This document shows positions 24,901 to 39,900 of a stretch of 51,843 nucleotides of DNA, piece after piece. Where the stretch lies: NCBI GenBank assembly GCA_000934455.1, contig KN890268.1, positions 16,814 through 68,656 on the forward strand. The letters run 5' to 3'. This DNA is from Apostichopus parvimensis (lineage: Eukaryota; Echinodermata; Holothuroidea; Aspidochirotida; Stichopodidae). The notes under the pieces were generated by a model that was given only the letters and a program-made list of their open reading frames with translations, did not search any database and was not told where the DNA came from. How positions within the stretch are numbered: the stretch's first letter is position 1; each line of letters begins with the position of its first letter. The position numbers and the translations under genes were made by a program.

Positions 24901-27900
24901 CTACTCTTCATTTTCATTGGAAGGTTGGAAACACTCCGTAGACCTCGAAAGGCATTTTCGTGCATTTAAAAACTTTGAATAATACTGTGCGTCCTTCACC
25001 TTTGGGAGTATTTGATTTGATCCATTCTAAGGCGTCTTCTAATCGTCCGTTCTCAAAGTCACCTACGTGGCCTCTCTGCTCCCGAATGTTATCAACTCCT
25101 TTAACAGTCATGACCGCTATGAGAGCTACCACGAGTGCTCGGTGGGTGACAGGTTCTTTGATGAAATGAAAAACCTGGGCGAAAATGAAGAACAATCGAG
25201 AAGATCGGATAAATACGAGATGATGGAAATGGTATCAACTAGGCCAAAAATTAATGCGATAAAAAATTGTTCGTTATTAGGATATTATGAAGTGAAATGA
25301 GATACAGACATTTTCATCAATTCGGAGACATTATGCATTTGACAAGAGAATTGCAGATTTGCTCAATGGCTACAAAGCTTCCAAACAGAGCGATGGCTCT
25401 CCCAGTGGTTAATTTGCCAAACCTGCAGTAATAGCAGCCAATGTCTGAAGGGAATGGATTATTGTCAGATACCTGGAAAGAAAGAAAGATTACCTCTCCT
25501 ACTTGCATAGCGGCCATAGCCATCAGGCCTGATGAGAGAGGAGGTCAGGGTGGGGGCACTACCCCCCCCGGGAGCAAGGGGAAATATGAGATAAAGAATA
25601 ACGTGTTCTAATATTCATTACATACTTGAGCAAATATAAAGAATTTAGAAAGGGGAGGGATGGGGTGATATAATTGGCCCTGGGGACAAATCTAATATTG
25701 AAAAAAAGTATTCCAGCAAAAGTTACTTCAACAATTCAGATATTTGTCCTGCAGAATAATGAACAAGCCAAATTTATAACCAGGTTGTGTTAAGATTTAA
25801 TGCCTTGTGGACATGAAATCTCTCTCTGCTATGATGTACACATAGATTAACTAAATACTTAATGCCCTGGGGAAATCATCCTGCCTTCTAACATGTGTTA
25901 CATCAAACTGGTTATCTAAAGATATACATGATATATACATGTATATACATGATTTTATATGTGTTTGTGTAAGTAAGCATACTTATTTATAACTTGGGTG
26001 TTATATGTATATATGTATGTATATGCATATACTTATATGCGTGTGTTTATTTGTATTCAATTGTGTATGTATTGATATGTGTATATTTATGTATTGTGGG
26101 TGGTGGGGGTGGAATGGGTGGGTTTTACGTGTTGGGTTGGTGTGTGGGTGGATATAAGTGTAACTTTTTTCTTGTATTGTTCTCACTATTTACTTATGGG
26201 AGGGCTAGACAAGCCCTCTGGATTTTTTTGGACAATTTTCCCTGTTGTTGATATGTTTTGTCACTTAGCTAACTTCTCTGTATTTATATTGTGAAGAAAC
26301 AAATAAATGAAATGAAAAGACGTAGTGCTCCACTTAATCAAATCAGAAATAGTTAGAGTCAGGGACCTCAAGGCTAAAGTGTCACACCTAGCACAAATTT
26401 ATTATGTCTCCATGATGAAACCACAAACCATTTCTTTAATGTGTGCGACTTGGTTTCACCAATATAATGAATACTCTATCAATTCTGTAATACGTTACAT
26501 GATATAGCATGCCTAGCAAGTGATTTACCTGATCATCTTGCAGGCAGAGGCATTTAGAGCTAGGTCTGACCCACTGGGCAACTATATCACTAGACCACTT
26601 TTTGAAATATATTTTTCCTTAAATGTATTACGAAAATGAGAATCCATTACTCTTTATCCCATATTTCCCCAGGACCCCAAATTGACCTCAGGTTTTGTGG
26701 ATATATCCCCCTACCCCCTCTCCAACCCTCTTGTCAGGCCTACTTGTATCTTGATGTCACCGGTCATAGTTTCCTGTTTAATAGTAGAATCTCTTAGAAA
26801 TTCCAGACCCTCGCCTCGTCTTTACTTGACCTGAGTGGGTACTCACCTTACGAGATGCCAGCAAAGAGCTCAGTAAACAGAGTTGAGGAGTGAGAAAGAG
26901 CTTTAGTCTCATAATCAAACCTGCCATGATGACAAAGGCACATGTCTGAAAGATGTGGTAGACAAACTGAAACGCCAAAAAAAAAGAAAAAAAAGAGATC
27001 GTTAGAGATTGCGGTAGCCAAGGAGTGGGAGAAAGATGAGGCAGGGGAGGGATGAAGAATTGCTTACAACCCCCATCTGGGAACCTGTGTCACTGGTTCT
27101 AAAAATTAGCACAAAGAACACAAGCTGTGAAAATCTCAGGAAATTGTATTATATTTGTATGAAAATGGTTGATTTTTGTGGAAATTGACACCATTGGTTT
27201 TCACCCCAATGTCACACCACTAGCACAGAATTTTCCTGGAAGATAGTCTGAACATATTAGAATTTAGGTTGGCACTGGCAGCCTTTGTCATGAAATCCAG
27301 TGTGCGATACAAATTGTGAAATAACCAAAGATGAGAACATGTTTTTGTGTGACACATAAGTTTACAGGTTATCTATCTATGTATTGAGTTGAATCGATAC
27401 ATATTTTCTCACTTTTTCACATATGTGTCACACATCCACAGAGTGTCCACACATTTTCACATGTTGTTTCAGGTATTTAATTTCTTATCTTGTTAAGTTA
27501 TCTACAGCAGGAATCAAAGTTTGAACTCCATTTCAAGAATGAAACCTGTAATTTTATATCTTTCATAGCTAATACAGGATTGTCTTAGAGACTGTATATT
27601 AAAGCAAAACCACAGATGATTGTAATGAAAGACAAAATGTTTGAGAGTCAAGTGTAATGCCAGTCCAGTCGTTACTAAGTACTCTGTAACATATGAATGT
27701 AAACATGTCAATTCATATCCCACAACAACAACAAACAGCAACATCAAATAACAACAACTACCAACAAAACAGAAATTAATCCAAAAAAATATATAAAAAA
27801 CCTGACTTACCTCAGCACCTTCTTTAGGATTTGTTTGCCTGAAAGAAAAGGAAACATTTTAAAACTAAAAACTCTTTTCCGATGATAAACATAAAAAGAA

Positions 27901-30900
27901 CTTCAGTCAATCACTCTGTTGCATCCCAAACTCCTCTTGAAGAGTGAGTGGACACAAACTCTATGAAAATTACGTACTATCGATTATCAGTAGTCATGAG
28001 TATAATTTTATTCCAAATTTTGTGATATTTACTTCAATTAAAACAAATTATCGGTCATCTTAAGTAAAATGCAGGGCACATAAACAAAAAACTGCCTGAA
28101 AATGTTAAGAAATGAATGCTATGCTGCATGAGATGTCAGGTTTGAAACGACGTTTCTCATGGCAACCATTTTGTTGAATGTGTGACCTCAAGTGCAGGGG
28201 TTCTCAATAGGTAGCCAGCTGGCCAATTCCAGCCCACAAAAGATTGCGTTCCAACCTGTGAAAAAAATTTGGCTCACAATTTTGCATTATTAAATTGGGT
28301 ATGTGAGCCCCTTAATTAAGGCTTAAGGCTTGTTTGCTGAACAAGGCAAACAAGTTTGTTTGCAAAAAATGAATATTTTAACTCTCTCTGAATCTCTGGC
28401 CTTGCACAGGAAATAAACCAAGAACCCCTGTCATAATGCAAAACAGATGTGAAATTTTTCACTTCCCCCATTTCCCCCACCCCGCCCCCACCCTGATTAC
28501 AAGGTTACATTGCTGTTATCAAAATGTGCATAAAGGGAATTTAAAGCCAGTATCTATTTTTCAGAATTACTTACAGGTCTATCTTGTTCTTGATCCCAGC
28601 ATCTCCTTGCCTGGACCATCGATTGTATTCACCCTTTAAAAGCTATGAAAACATTTATTTCAAAGATAAGTCCACTTGATCAACGAAAAGCAGAATAAAA
28701 GCCCACTCACTGATATAAAGCTGCACTGAAAATGTATTGCAAATTCTTGTATATCCCATATTATGAAGAAATTTCAAAGTGAATCAGGGTTTCCCTTGAT
28801 ATGCTAGAAAAATCAGTTTTCTGATTAAAAAACCAACATTGTACATTCTAGAATCTCTATGTTTTAACTGAAATATTTTTTTTATAATTTGAACTTTATC
28901 AGAGTATGTGCGTTTTAACTGAAATATTTTTTTGTAATTTGAACTTTATCAGAGTATGAACATTGTCAGAACCTGCCGTAGAATACTTTTTGGGGAGTAG
29001 TGTCATTGCTGCTGAAAGAAAATTATTGTAGAAACTTATTTAGTTAAGCCCTAGATGAACCATGCTTACATTAAACGGTGGGGGGGGGGGGGACTGGGAC
29101 AATGAGGAAAGGGTGTTGTGGATAGTGATTTCAAAAATATAATATCCTTAAGCGAACATCTAGAACATAAATTTACTTGAATGGAACTAGAAGCACAGTT
29201 TCTTGACATGAATTATAATCATAAATATCAAGAAATGCTTTGAACACATTCATGTTCAAGTGCGCAAACTTACATTATACATGACCATGAGTAAAGCTGC
29301 CAAGGCACTGGGCAGTAGCAAAGAATAGAGGAACCTGAAAATGGTCTGAAAATAATAATAATAATCAGACCGGAAAGAAACAAAAAAGGATTTTTTGAAA
29401 TATCTCACATTCAACCTATCACCGGCATATTTATGTGCCGTATTAAACCAATCATTTAATCAATTAAACCAACCAAAACCAATCATTAAATCAAGTCAGT
29501 TCTTTATTAAACCAACAGCTAATTTATAGTCAAATTTGGCGAATTGTTACAGAAGTTAAATGACAATTTTTATATTTGGTAACAAAGAGATACTTTTTGA
29601 TCAACTGCAAAATCTATGCTTTCAGGTCTTGATTTAGTCTCATTAGTCTTAACTGAATCCTCACTAGACTTGGGTGAGTATTAATTAAAAGTCGTGACTC
29701 CCACTATTGGAGTTGAGTAGCTAATGGTTACTTCCGTTCGTTTAGGGTGACGATTTCTTAATTTGTTCGAAAGATTCCTCGTTCCGGCTCCACTGCAAGA
29801 GAGTGGGCCAAAAGTCCTGTTACTTCATTACAAATGTTTCAAGATCAGCTAGATATGATCTTTTACACCAGGGGTGGGCAACCTTTTTGAATGGGCCTAA
29901 TATAAGGAGTGAAAAATTGACTGGGATGCACCTAACCCCAACGACCTGATTTCAAACCTTTGATCCCGAGGACTTTCAAGCAATAGGTGTGTGTACTAAA
30001 TCTGTTTTCACGAAAACATAATGTCAATACAGTACAGTTGATAATTAATGGTGATAATAGGCCTACCTGACAGAATCATTAGTGCCGATAAATTCTAAGC
30101 AGCTAGCTCTTTTTTTGTGATGATGTAAAATAGATTGATTTTTTTCTTTTTCTTGAGACATCTCACGGGCCGCAAGAAAACCACTGGCGGACCGCATGTG
30201 GCCCGCGGGCCGTAGGTTGCCCACCCCAGTTTTATGCAGTTAGACAGAACACTCCACTCTGCGTAGTATCTCCTAGAGCAGCGAGTTACCCGTATCCAAA
30301 TTTTAGGAGTTGCATCAGCGGACAAAGTCTATAAATCCTTACCACAGTCCTCAGAGACTTGGGAGTAGTGAACACCTTAATGAGACCTGAGATACATTCA
30401 ATAATCTCAGTTAAAACTTGTCAGGGATTTAATCACAAAGGAATCATGTTTCTTATGAGTTTTTATATATATGTTTACAAGCTAAGAGGTCTCATACACA
30501 CATATATATTTTACATGTACAGTATCTGTTGCATTTGACACAGAGTAAAATAACCAAGGTATTTAAGTAACGTTTCTCCGTGCGAATCTTACCTCAGTTT
30601 CAATGAAATCAAACTCCTTTGAACAGATGTAAAGAAGTGTATGAAAGTCTTTGTAGTCAGATATCTTGCTCATCAATAAGTTTCCAATGTGAGCCTACCA
30701 AAATAGATGAAATAAGAAATAAAAGAACAAGAAAAGGAAAATTATCAATAAATGAAGAAGAAAAAAAAAATTATGGAATGGACTGAAATGAATTGAACCA
30801 AAATGAAATGATCTGGATCAAAAAATGAAATGGAAATAAATTGGGAGTGAACTGAAATGACTCAAATTGAAGTCAAACAATATTTTACACCCCAAAACTT

Positions 30901-33900
30901 GTTTGAGGCAGAGGTTGGGAAAGTAAAAGTTTGTTGCATTTTCCTGCGGTTTAGTCATTACTTTTCCAGACCGTAAGTGGAACCTAGTAGCTAGGCTTAC
31001 AATTATTTCTACGTTAAAACAGAAGACAGTTCAATCTGGTGATAAGAAGAAGAGAAACAGTGGACAGGATAATCTTTTAAGTGCCACATTTGTGAAAAGT
31101 CAGCGTGAAACTTTATTGCTTCAGATTCGAACCATCATTCAAGTGTCAGAAAGTTCGCATTTAAACGTTCGTACATGGCGAGAAGTTTATGTTGTATCTG
31201 CAAACAACTGTGTTAAGTTTTCACATCATTCCAGAATAACATCATCGTGATATGAAAAACCAATGACATGGTGTCTTCGCGGATTTGTAATTCGATGATA
31301 GACCGACAAATTACATCGAGATCTACTTACGTCGTCTGCGACATGCAGAAGGCTAGAGATGAGAAACTTGAAGCTAGCAATACCAGCAACCAGGATCACA
31401 GTTTGGAGAATCTGTATTAATATGAAATCAGAAGCTATCACAACTATCAAAGTAATAGCAAGTTAAAAATATTCAAAACAAATTCAAGGAGGCGCATAAA
31501 TTGACATTTTTATCCAGTTTCTAGCTGATTTTTGTATTTGGTCATAATTTTTGGGCCAAATCTGGTGAATGTTTATAACATATAACTGTTTGTAAGTCTA
31601 TAACAGTGAGTCATCCAGCTGAAAGTTTCAGCCAAATAAAGGTTACCCAGAGTTTCAACTATAAGGTTTGTTACTGAGAGAATTTAATGTATTAATGTTA
31701 ATTACATGTAACACAATTCTACTGGTAATTTTGAATGACACCTAACTAGTGAATCTCAGGATATTTCTAGCTATGTAAGTTTACTATTTGTTAAGTGTAT
31801 ACAAAGTTAACAAAATTTAAAATTAAAAAAAAAATCTTTCACTATTATTAGCAAATGTGAGGTGATAAAAGAAAGAAATTATTTCCGACAGCAAACCTGT
31901 TTTTTGGAAATTTATTTTTTATCAGTAGCAAGATTTTTCTCTTAATTGTAAATTCGAACCTGTGAAACACTGACAAACTAATCTTTTCATTCCTTCGTTT
32001 TACAACTTTTCTTTTATAAGAAGTCTCAATTAGTAAATATAATTTACCACAGCTATAAGTAGTCTAATATTTATACAAACAGTGATATGAAATTGACGAC
32101 TGTTGTACTAAGTGTCTGACGAGAGCAAAGTCCCAAATGATAGGGGTAATTTCTTACCCATAATACTTTGCGACTAGAAAGGTCTTGAAAGACAGGCTCT
32201 AGGCACACAATGACCTGTGAAAGGAGAAAACATTTGAGTTGGATTGAAAGATGACTTTAGGTTGAGTTTTAGTAATCGATATGTCATAGTCCAACTATTT
32301 TGGTTTCCAAGGTTACTTCACCTTTGCAAAAATATGATAAATCTGTGGAAAGTTACTTTACTTAATTGATAAATTGATAACGAATCCATTGTTTTACAAA
32401 ATCCACTAACGCAAACAACACCGGTGCATGTTCTTTTTAATTTCACTTGAGCACCCTTGGTTGATAACCAACACCCATTTTGTTCTTTACAAATTGCACT
32501 GTAAACAAAAAGGCCATAAAAGTCTGGCTTGTTCCTGCTGGGTTTGCACCTGAGGAACTGACCTAATTGTTTGTGTATTAGCCTTGAAGTAGAAAAGCCA
32601 CATTAATTGGTGAATGTCTACTTGGTACATGGTCATTTCTTAAAACTTTCAAAATTGGTACAGAAATGCAACTAAACACTGATAGAAATTAACTTTTAGA
32701 AATTAGAAATTTAGAATTTTTTTTTAGAAATTTAGAAAATAGAAATTAACTTAATTATATTTTTTAACTGTTTACAATTCATCAAAATTACTTCTTATGA
32801 AATTCATTCCTTTAGTTCTAACGGCCTTCTGGAGAATATGAATAATTTTCCTTATATACATCAAGAACTGCCCAAGAGATCTGCTTTTCATCAATTCATG
32901 TGGACATATCCCATCGCAGTTATGTGACAAGATCAGTTTGTTCAGGAAAGACAGGAATCATACAGGAAATACAGGAAGCAGTATTGTACTGCAGGTTTTC
33001 ATTTCTTTCTGATCCCTTTATCATCAAAAATAAAATACAAACCTTTGTAAATGAAATGTGATTCGCTAATGTTTTATTACCAATTTGAGAGCTTGTGAAA
33101 CATTTGGAAAACTGTCAAATTACTTGGAAATAATCAAGAGAAATACACAGTCGCCTACAACTTTATATTAGTTCATAACATCAAAACATCTATTCTAATC
33201 TGAAAAGAAATATGCAATTTTCGGGTCTTTCGTTGAAACTATTTCATATTTGAAACCATTTCATACAGATTTAATACTCCTTCGGCTTCAAAGGTTTTCC
33301 TGCTCTCCTTTCTAAAAGATGAAATAAAACCTCGTCACTTATGAAGAACACTGACGACATGAAGCGAACGAAGACCTACCCAGAGAGTGATAAGGCAGGC
33401 AGGGTAATAAGACGTAAGCAACAGTTCGTTACCAAAGAGAAGAATGTAGGCAGTAACCAAGGCGACCTGAAAAAGTAAATTTTGAGAAAAAAAATTATAC
33501 TCTCCAGCTGTGCTTGAGCTCTGTATAGTTGACCACCATCCTTATGATTACTGATGCAAATTGTTTCACTAATAAATGCAGGTCTCAAAATTCAGGTTAT
33601 TAGTTACTGGATAAATGCCAGTTTATTTTGCCATTTGCCAGTAGAAAAAGAAAATGGCACTCTGCCAGTAGATATTTGGAATATAAACAAAGGATAAGTG
33701 CGTTAAGAACCCTCAGTCAAAGAATTGGTATGCTTATCATACCTAACATATGTCATGTAATGCTAATTATTGTCAGCAAATATTATTGGACTGTTCTCAT
33801 AAAGCCTGCATAGTAAAATGATTTGTGTTATAATTCAGGAAAATACCAGTGAGAACTTGATTTTAGCCAGTAGATTTTTTATCAATTAGCTAAAAAGTGT

Positions 33901-36900
33901 AAACTTCTAGGCCTGTATTTAAATATGCACACATCCATAGGTTACGATATCATTTTTGGCTGTGTCTGACCAAACCATGACAACTAAAAATATGACAGGC
34001 AATAAAGACAACTTTATTCCAGCAAAAAGAGTAAAGACTGTTGACTTTTAAAATCATAAAATACCTGTGTTGGTATCTGTCTTATATTTACTTACATATT
34101 TACATATATTTGGGGGGCAGGATAATGAGAGGGATATTCAACTAACAGTGTGGAATATTTTTCTCATTAAAGGTCCAGGACACCTATAAACAAGATCGTC
34201 CTTATCACTCTTATTAGAGGCATTAGAAATCATGAAAATAGCTGCAATTCCCATCAAAATCCATCAAAGGTTTACCATTTCACAAGTCTTTTCTCAATTC
34301 TAGTTTTACATATGGTATGAATAAACATTAGCTAACTATGCACATTGATGATGTAAAGGGAGTGACTGCCTAATTTTCTGTTATGTTATTGCTTCGTTTT
34401 TACAACCTTCGTTTCAAGAACACTGAACACAGGTTTGTGGCGTAAGGCAATATTTTGGAATATTTTGTCACCTTTGAAAAGAACAACATCACATTATTTA
34501 AATGATATATGTGGGTTTGTATAATGAGGGTTTAACTTATTAAGGGCCTAAAATAAGAAATTTTGATGAGCTCAACACTCCACGTCATAGATTGCACATA
34601 TTTAATGAGTTTACCAGATTTATCAAAACTTCAGAAGTGTATATCTTGGAAAAGAAAAGTGCTTTTCGAAAAATTTCAACAGATTTTGAATGGGATTATC
34701 ACACACAACAAATGTACTGAATGTTGAGCAACTTGGCTAGGTGTCTGTAGTATTTTTAATGTGAGTGCTGCAATGACATTTTCTTAGAGGTCATTGTCTT
34801 AAACTCCATAAGTCACAAAGTAGGATTAATATTTGGCATAATTTTTTTCTAACAGGTTTGTGAATGAGTGGAACTGTTTGCCTGAGAAAGTTGTACTTGC
34901 AAGTAGTGTCAATGGGTTTAAGAATGCTTTGGACAAGCACTTTAAGCATTGTAATCGGGTCTGAGTGTTTGTGTCTTCAGTTTTTTCTCTCTCCTATACG
35001 GTCCTTGATGGGGACTTGAGTGTCCCTCCTGATCCTTTTTTTTCTACTAAACTAACCTAGACTAAACTAATGTTGCGATGGAAAATCTGTTTAATAACGT
35101 CCGTTCTGACTTACACTTTGTCCTTGCAGTACACATCTAAGAGTACTCAGTCTGATATAACCAAGCATAAAAGTGGCAAAAATAGACAACATCTGTAAGA
35201 AAATGTGAAATAATTTTTTTTAAATATAAGAAAGAAACACTCAAAATTGTTTTGATAAGTACTATTTATGCATGCACAGAAAACAAAAAACTTACTGACT
35301 ATTAAAAACAGATTGCAACGAAAGATAACCTACTAGATTTCGACATCAAATCATGTTATTAAATGAGTAATAAATAAACCTTGATTCTATCCTAAACATT
35401 TTGTCACAAAGACAATTTTTCACATCACTATTAACTGCAAGGCAAAGAACCCAACTGGAAAAATTTCAGTTTTATTTGAATATGACACTTGACTAAGCCA
35501 AGATAATGAATTATTTTTGTTGTATTGGATTTGGATTTTATTACCAGATTGCATAAACAAGTTTTCAAAATGATTCGAAAAAAAGTTGCTAAAAGTCATA
35601 TTTTGTAGAAACTGTTTTTCTTCTTCTAATAGTTATAATAATAATAATAATTAGTCTTATATAGCGCAGAATCGAAACAAAAGTTGCTCAAAATGCGCTT
35701 TATTACCTGTGTAAGTAATGTGAACTGGGCAAACTGCCAGCAGAGCATGAAAAACAAAGAGGGTATGAAGATGAAAGCACTGTGCAGCCATCTTGGCCTG
35801 GGAATGCTGGGGTAAACAAAAAAGGCAAAGAAATAGATTGAACGTTAATGTTAAAAAAAAAAGTATTGATAATACTGACTACAGTAATTTGGAAAGTATT
35901 TGCATATACAATTTTTGTTTTAAATTTGATCTCAATCCATTAATTGTGTTTAACATATGCAATGGTGATTTAATCAGATAAGAATGGTTTGATTTCTGCT
36001 CTTAGGTTCATCTTCCGAATAGACAACAACAATATCTTAGGAATACAGCAAGTAGGATACTTATACATGCTCAAAATGAGTTTGACAATGTTCTGTCACT
36101 AAAATACAATTCAAAGGCAACATCATAGACTTGTATGGAACTTTTAAAGTTGTGTTAGAACATACCTTAATGTGTAAGTGATGGCAAGTAGCTGCAGAAT
36201 GAAAAACGGGTACCCCATACTCTCTCTCAGGGGTGGTGTCCACTGCACACGGGTACACTGCGGGAAGGTAAATGTCACATCGTGATGTATGCGTGGGGAA
36301 ATTGCATGAATTCAGTCATTCTTTAATTCGTTTATATACTATTGTAGATCTTTAAACTTCAAAGGATCGGCGATGCAACTATTGCGGACTGACTTAATAC
36401 TCTATAAAGAATTTTTAAATTTCTTTGCAGTGGACATTAGCCACATTTTGTGAAATTAAAAGCATAACTTTAACGATCAATACCATTGAACGAGTATTAA
36501 CTCAGCTGTAGAATTTTAAGATAATTCTTTCAAATTTAACAGCAAGGTATTAACAAGAATGCTTTATCTCCCCAGTGGGACCTGGACCTTAATTTACCTC
36601 TCCATGGTTATAGAAGAAAGCAGCGACAGCGATGAACCCGCCGAAGAGAGAGCCGCTGAAGAGAACGGCTAGACTGAAGAACGCACTCATCATACACCCA
36701 TTCCAAAAGAAGATAGAATTAACGTAAAATATTGCGATATCTCCCATTCCTGCAAAAGAGACAGAGGAAAAAAGAACATTTCATTTATTTATACCCAGTG
36801 TAAATATTACTATAAATATTTATAAACAGGACATCAAAAGTGAGTACGTAATAAGAAAATTTTATTTTCAAATGTTAGTGTACAAAAACAAAATATATAT

Positions 36901-39900
36901 ATACAAAATGTACAAGTGCAGCTGTCTACAATAAATTATCCAGATTACCATTTTGTAAATAAATATCAACACGATAAATAAAACTATTTCTATACACATT
37001 AATTCTGAATTTTGGTGTTATTGCTTTGTGTCTCAAGTTATACCTAGTAGCTTCTGTAAATAGAGAGTTAAGTTCGGTAAGCAAAGAATGTCTGTCATTT
37101 CTCTGTATGCAATTTACACTTCTAATGAACTCATTTTTAGCAGCATTGTTTACAGTACTCATAAGAAAGTTAAAATCTATATTAAAAATTCTAGAACAAT
37201 ACTTTAAAACACAACAAAGCTTAGAGGTTTCCATGCTCAATTTTTTTTATAGCAACTTGAGCTTTATTCTGCACACCCAAAGGAGATTTTAGTGTTCTCT
37301 TGTAGTACAGTAGTTACACATCAAAGTGTATGTTAAGACAGTAGTTCCATTTTAGAAAGAAATCGTTCCATTTCCATACTAAGATCACATTTCAGATAAA
37401 AATGTCCAATTATATGCTAGCTTTTACTACTCCCACGATCCCTCCAATATGCAAAATAGTTTACATCATCTGGAAGAACAACAATTACTAATGAATATGC
37501 ATGGTTGGCTTTGATTCCTTATTCATTAATGTCAGCATAGAAAGCAGGTTTTTTATGCTTTTAATTCCTCAACTTATCAAACTATTTCACACCCCACTAG
37601 ATTCACTCAGAGGTGCAGAAGCCTGTACTGTATGTCTGCAAACAAATCATCATTTTTTGAGAAGTGAAAAGGTTAAATCGGCTGATAACTAGCCAAGTAG
37701 ATACTGAATATAACAAGTCTCAATTTTCCCAACTATTATATGCAAATTGAGTGTTCAGTTTGAAGCATCTGTTGTGCTATTGATGCAACAAAATATTCCC
37801 ATGTAGAAAACGATTCGTACCAAAGATTGGCTCGGCTATTAGATATCTACATTTCAAACTGAACCAGATGTTTCAGAAAGGTTTAATGATTAGTGAATGC
37901 GTGAATACCTTCACAACTCTGTACATCTGACAGGCCACGGCCCCTCCTGACGTTGTAACACATTCTGGTGGGTCGATTAATGGACATCATGAAAGACTCA
38001 TAACCTCGCTTCAGTATTCCAAGGAACATCTGTCACAGAATAAAAGTTTTAGTGACATTTACAAATTTAAGCAAAAATGTTTCATTAAGATGATGGCATG
38101 CTCTTATGATTAAGCACTAAAAACTTTGTTCTATTTAATTCATCTCTCCCACCCTACCCCTTCCCCCCAAACCGACAATCCCAACATCCACCAACACCTT
38201 TCCCTTTAACTTACCTCTGGATAAATGTTAAACCTTTTCAGAGCATTCACTGTTTTAGGGTATTCCACAGTTTTATCCAGTGTGGCCGAGGAGAATCCAT
38301 CTCCTATGCTTCGTGCAACAGTCATTTCTTTATAATATGAAAAGTAGAACCCCTGAGGAGGGATAAATATCAGAGAAAACATAAGATGAAAGTAGTTTGT
38401 CGTATTACAATACTCCTTTTTCTGCACATTCTGCAACAGAAGGAAACTAAAATCTTTCTGTCAAACATGTATCAGTCCTACCCAGACAAATGTATTACAG
38501 TCATTGAAAGTTCCTCAAAGGTACTGTAGCAAAGACACTGACTGCCAACGGGGGGGGGTTAATTAATGAACTATATTTAGCCTAAAGACTGACGTTAAAT
38601 TTGATAGTTATTGCTGTCGTTTGGACCTTGCTTGGACTTATTAGGAATTATTGACAGATAAACAGTACATGCACAATAATATTTGTACACTCAGTCATTT
38701 CTCACTTTACAAGTGACTGCTGTGTGTACAGTAGAAGTTCCAGACCCAATTCTGAGCAGCTGATGACCGGTTCATTTTAAATTTACACTGTAACAAGTCA
38801 CAATATCTTATTTCTCCAGCTTGATCAATGAGCAAAGGACTTTTGAGAAAATGAATATCTTTTGATTTACCATTTCTGAACGGAATGTCATTTCCCTCTC
38901 CAAATCGGACAGATGCGAGAAAAATCGGTCGTACTCAAACATGGTGGAAACATGGTAGCTGCAAGGGAACAATACCAAAGCAAAATGTGTTATACCAAAA
39001 TAGCTCATCACAGCTGTAATAAATTGTAAAGAAATGGGACAGTTTTATTGACTTGAAATTTAACAAAAGTTTCGAGAAATTGAGTCATTCAAAAATAAAA
39101 ACAGTAACAGCACACTGTAAACCTTATTTCACATTTTTTTTCACATTTTTATTTAAATTGTTGGTTTTTGCAACTGGAATTTGTTATCTTAAGAAGTTTT
39201 CAGAATTAACAAATTTAATAGCAGCTTCAACTCTGGGTAAGATGTTCTACAGTACATCTAGGAGGTACTGTAGACTGCTGTTCTTTTTTGCTTTTTTAGT
39301 AAGTTAGTTAAGTTGAAATAGCAAAGGACTTTTTACCATGCATCACTGGTTCAGGTCCTGTTCTTGCCAATAATTTTGTTTTTCTAAGTAAGTTACAATT
39401 TACCAGATATTGTCCCACTAAACTGCTCTGCAAATTCTATGCTATTATGAATGCCAGATGGGAATAATGCAATTTCAAGCAAGGAACAGTATTATCCAGA
39501 AAAGAACTAAATATAAACATGTTATGTAACTCACTACTGAAGGACACCAAATGCAACAGCTGTGAATAAGAGAGAAAGAAAAAGGTGACAAGTATTATAT
39601 TGAAACAATTATGAAAATTTACATTTTGTTAGCAAGTGGCATTGCTTCATTTCTTTACAAGTATAAGGTTGCACAACTTAGAAGAGGTAGCCTAAATAAG
39701 TTCAGTACATAATGAAGTGGTGTGTGGTGGTGAGGGTATGAGACATTAAAGCTGGTTAAAATAGCAAGACCAAAAAAAGGTGTTAAAACATGACTTGTTT
39801 CCTTATTAACCTGGCTGCTAGAGAAAGATAGAATCCCAAGTTGAAAGCAACATGAACAATACTAGGCTAAGTCTAATTAAATGCAAATCTTACAGGGTTG

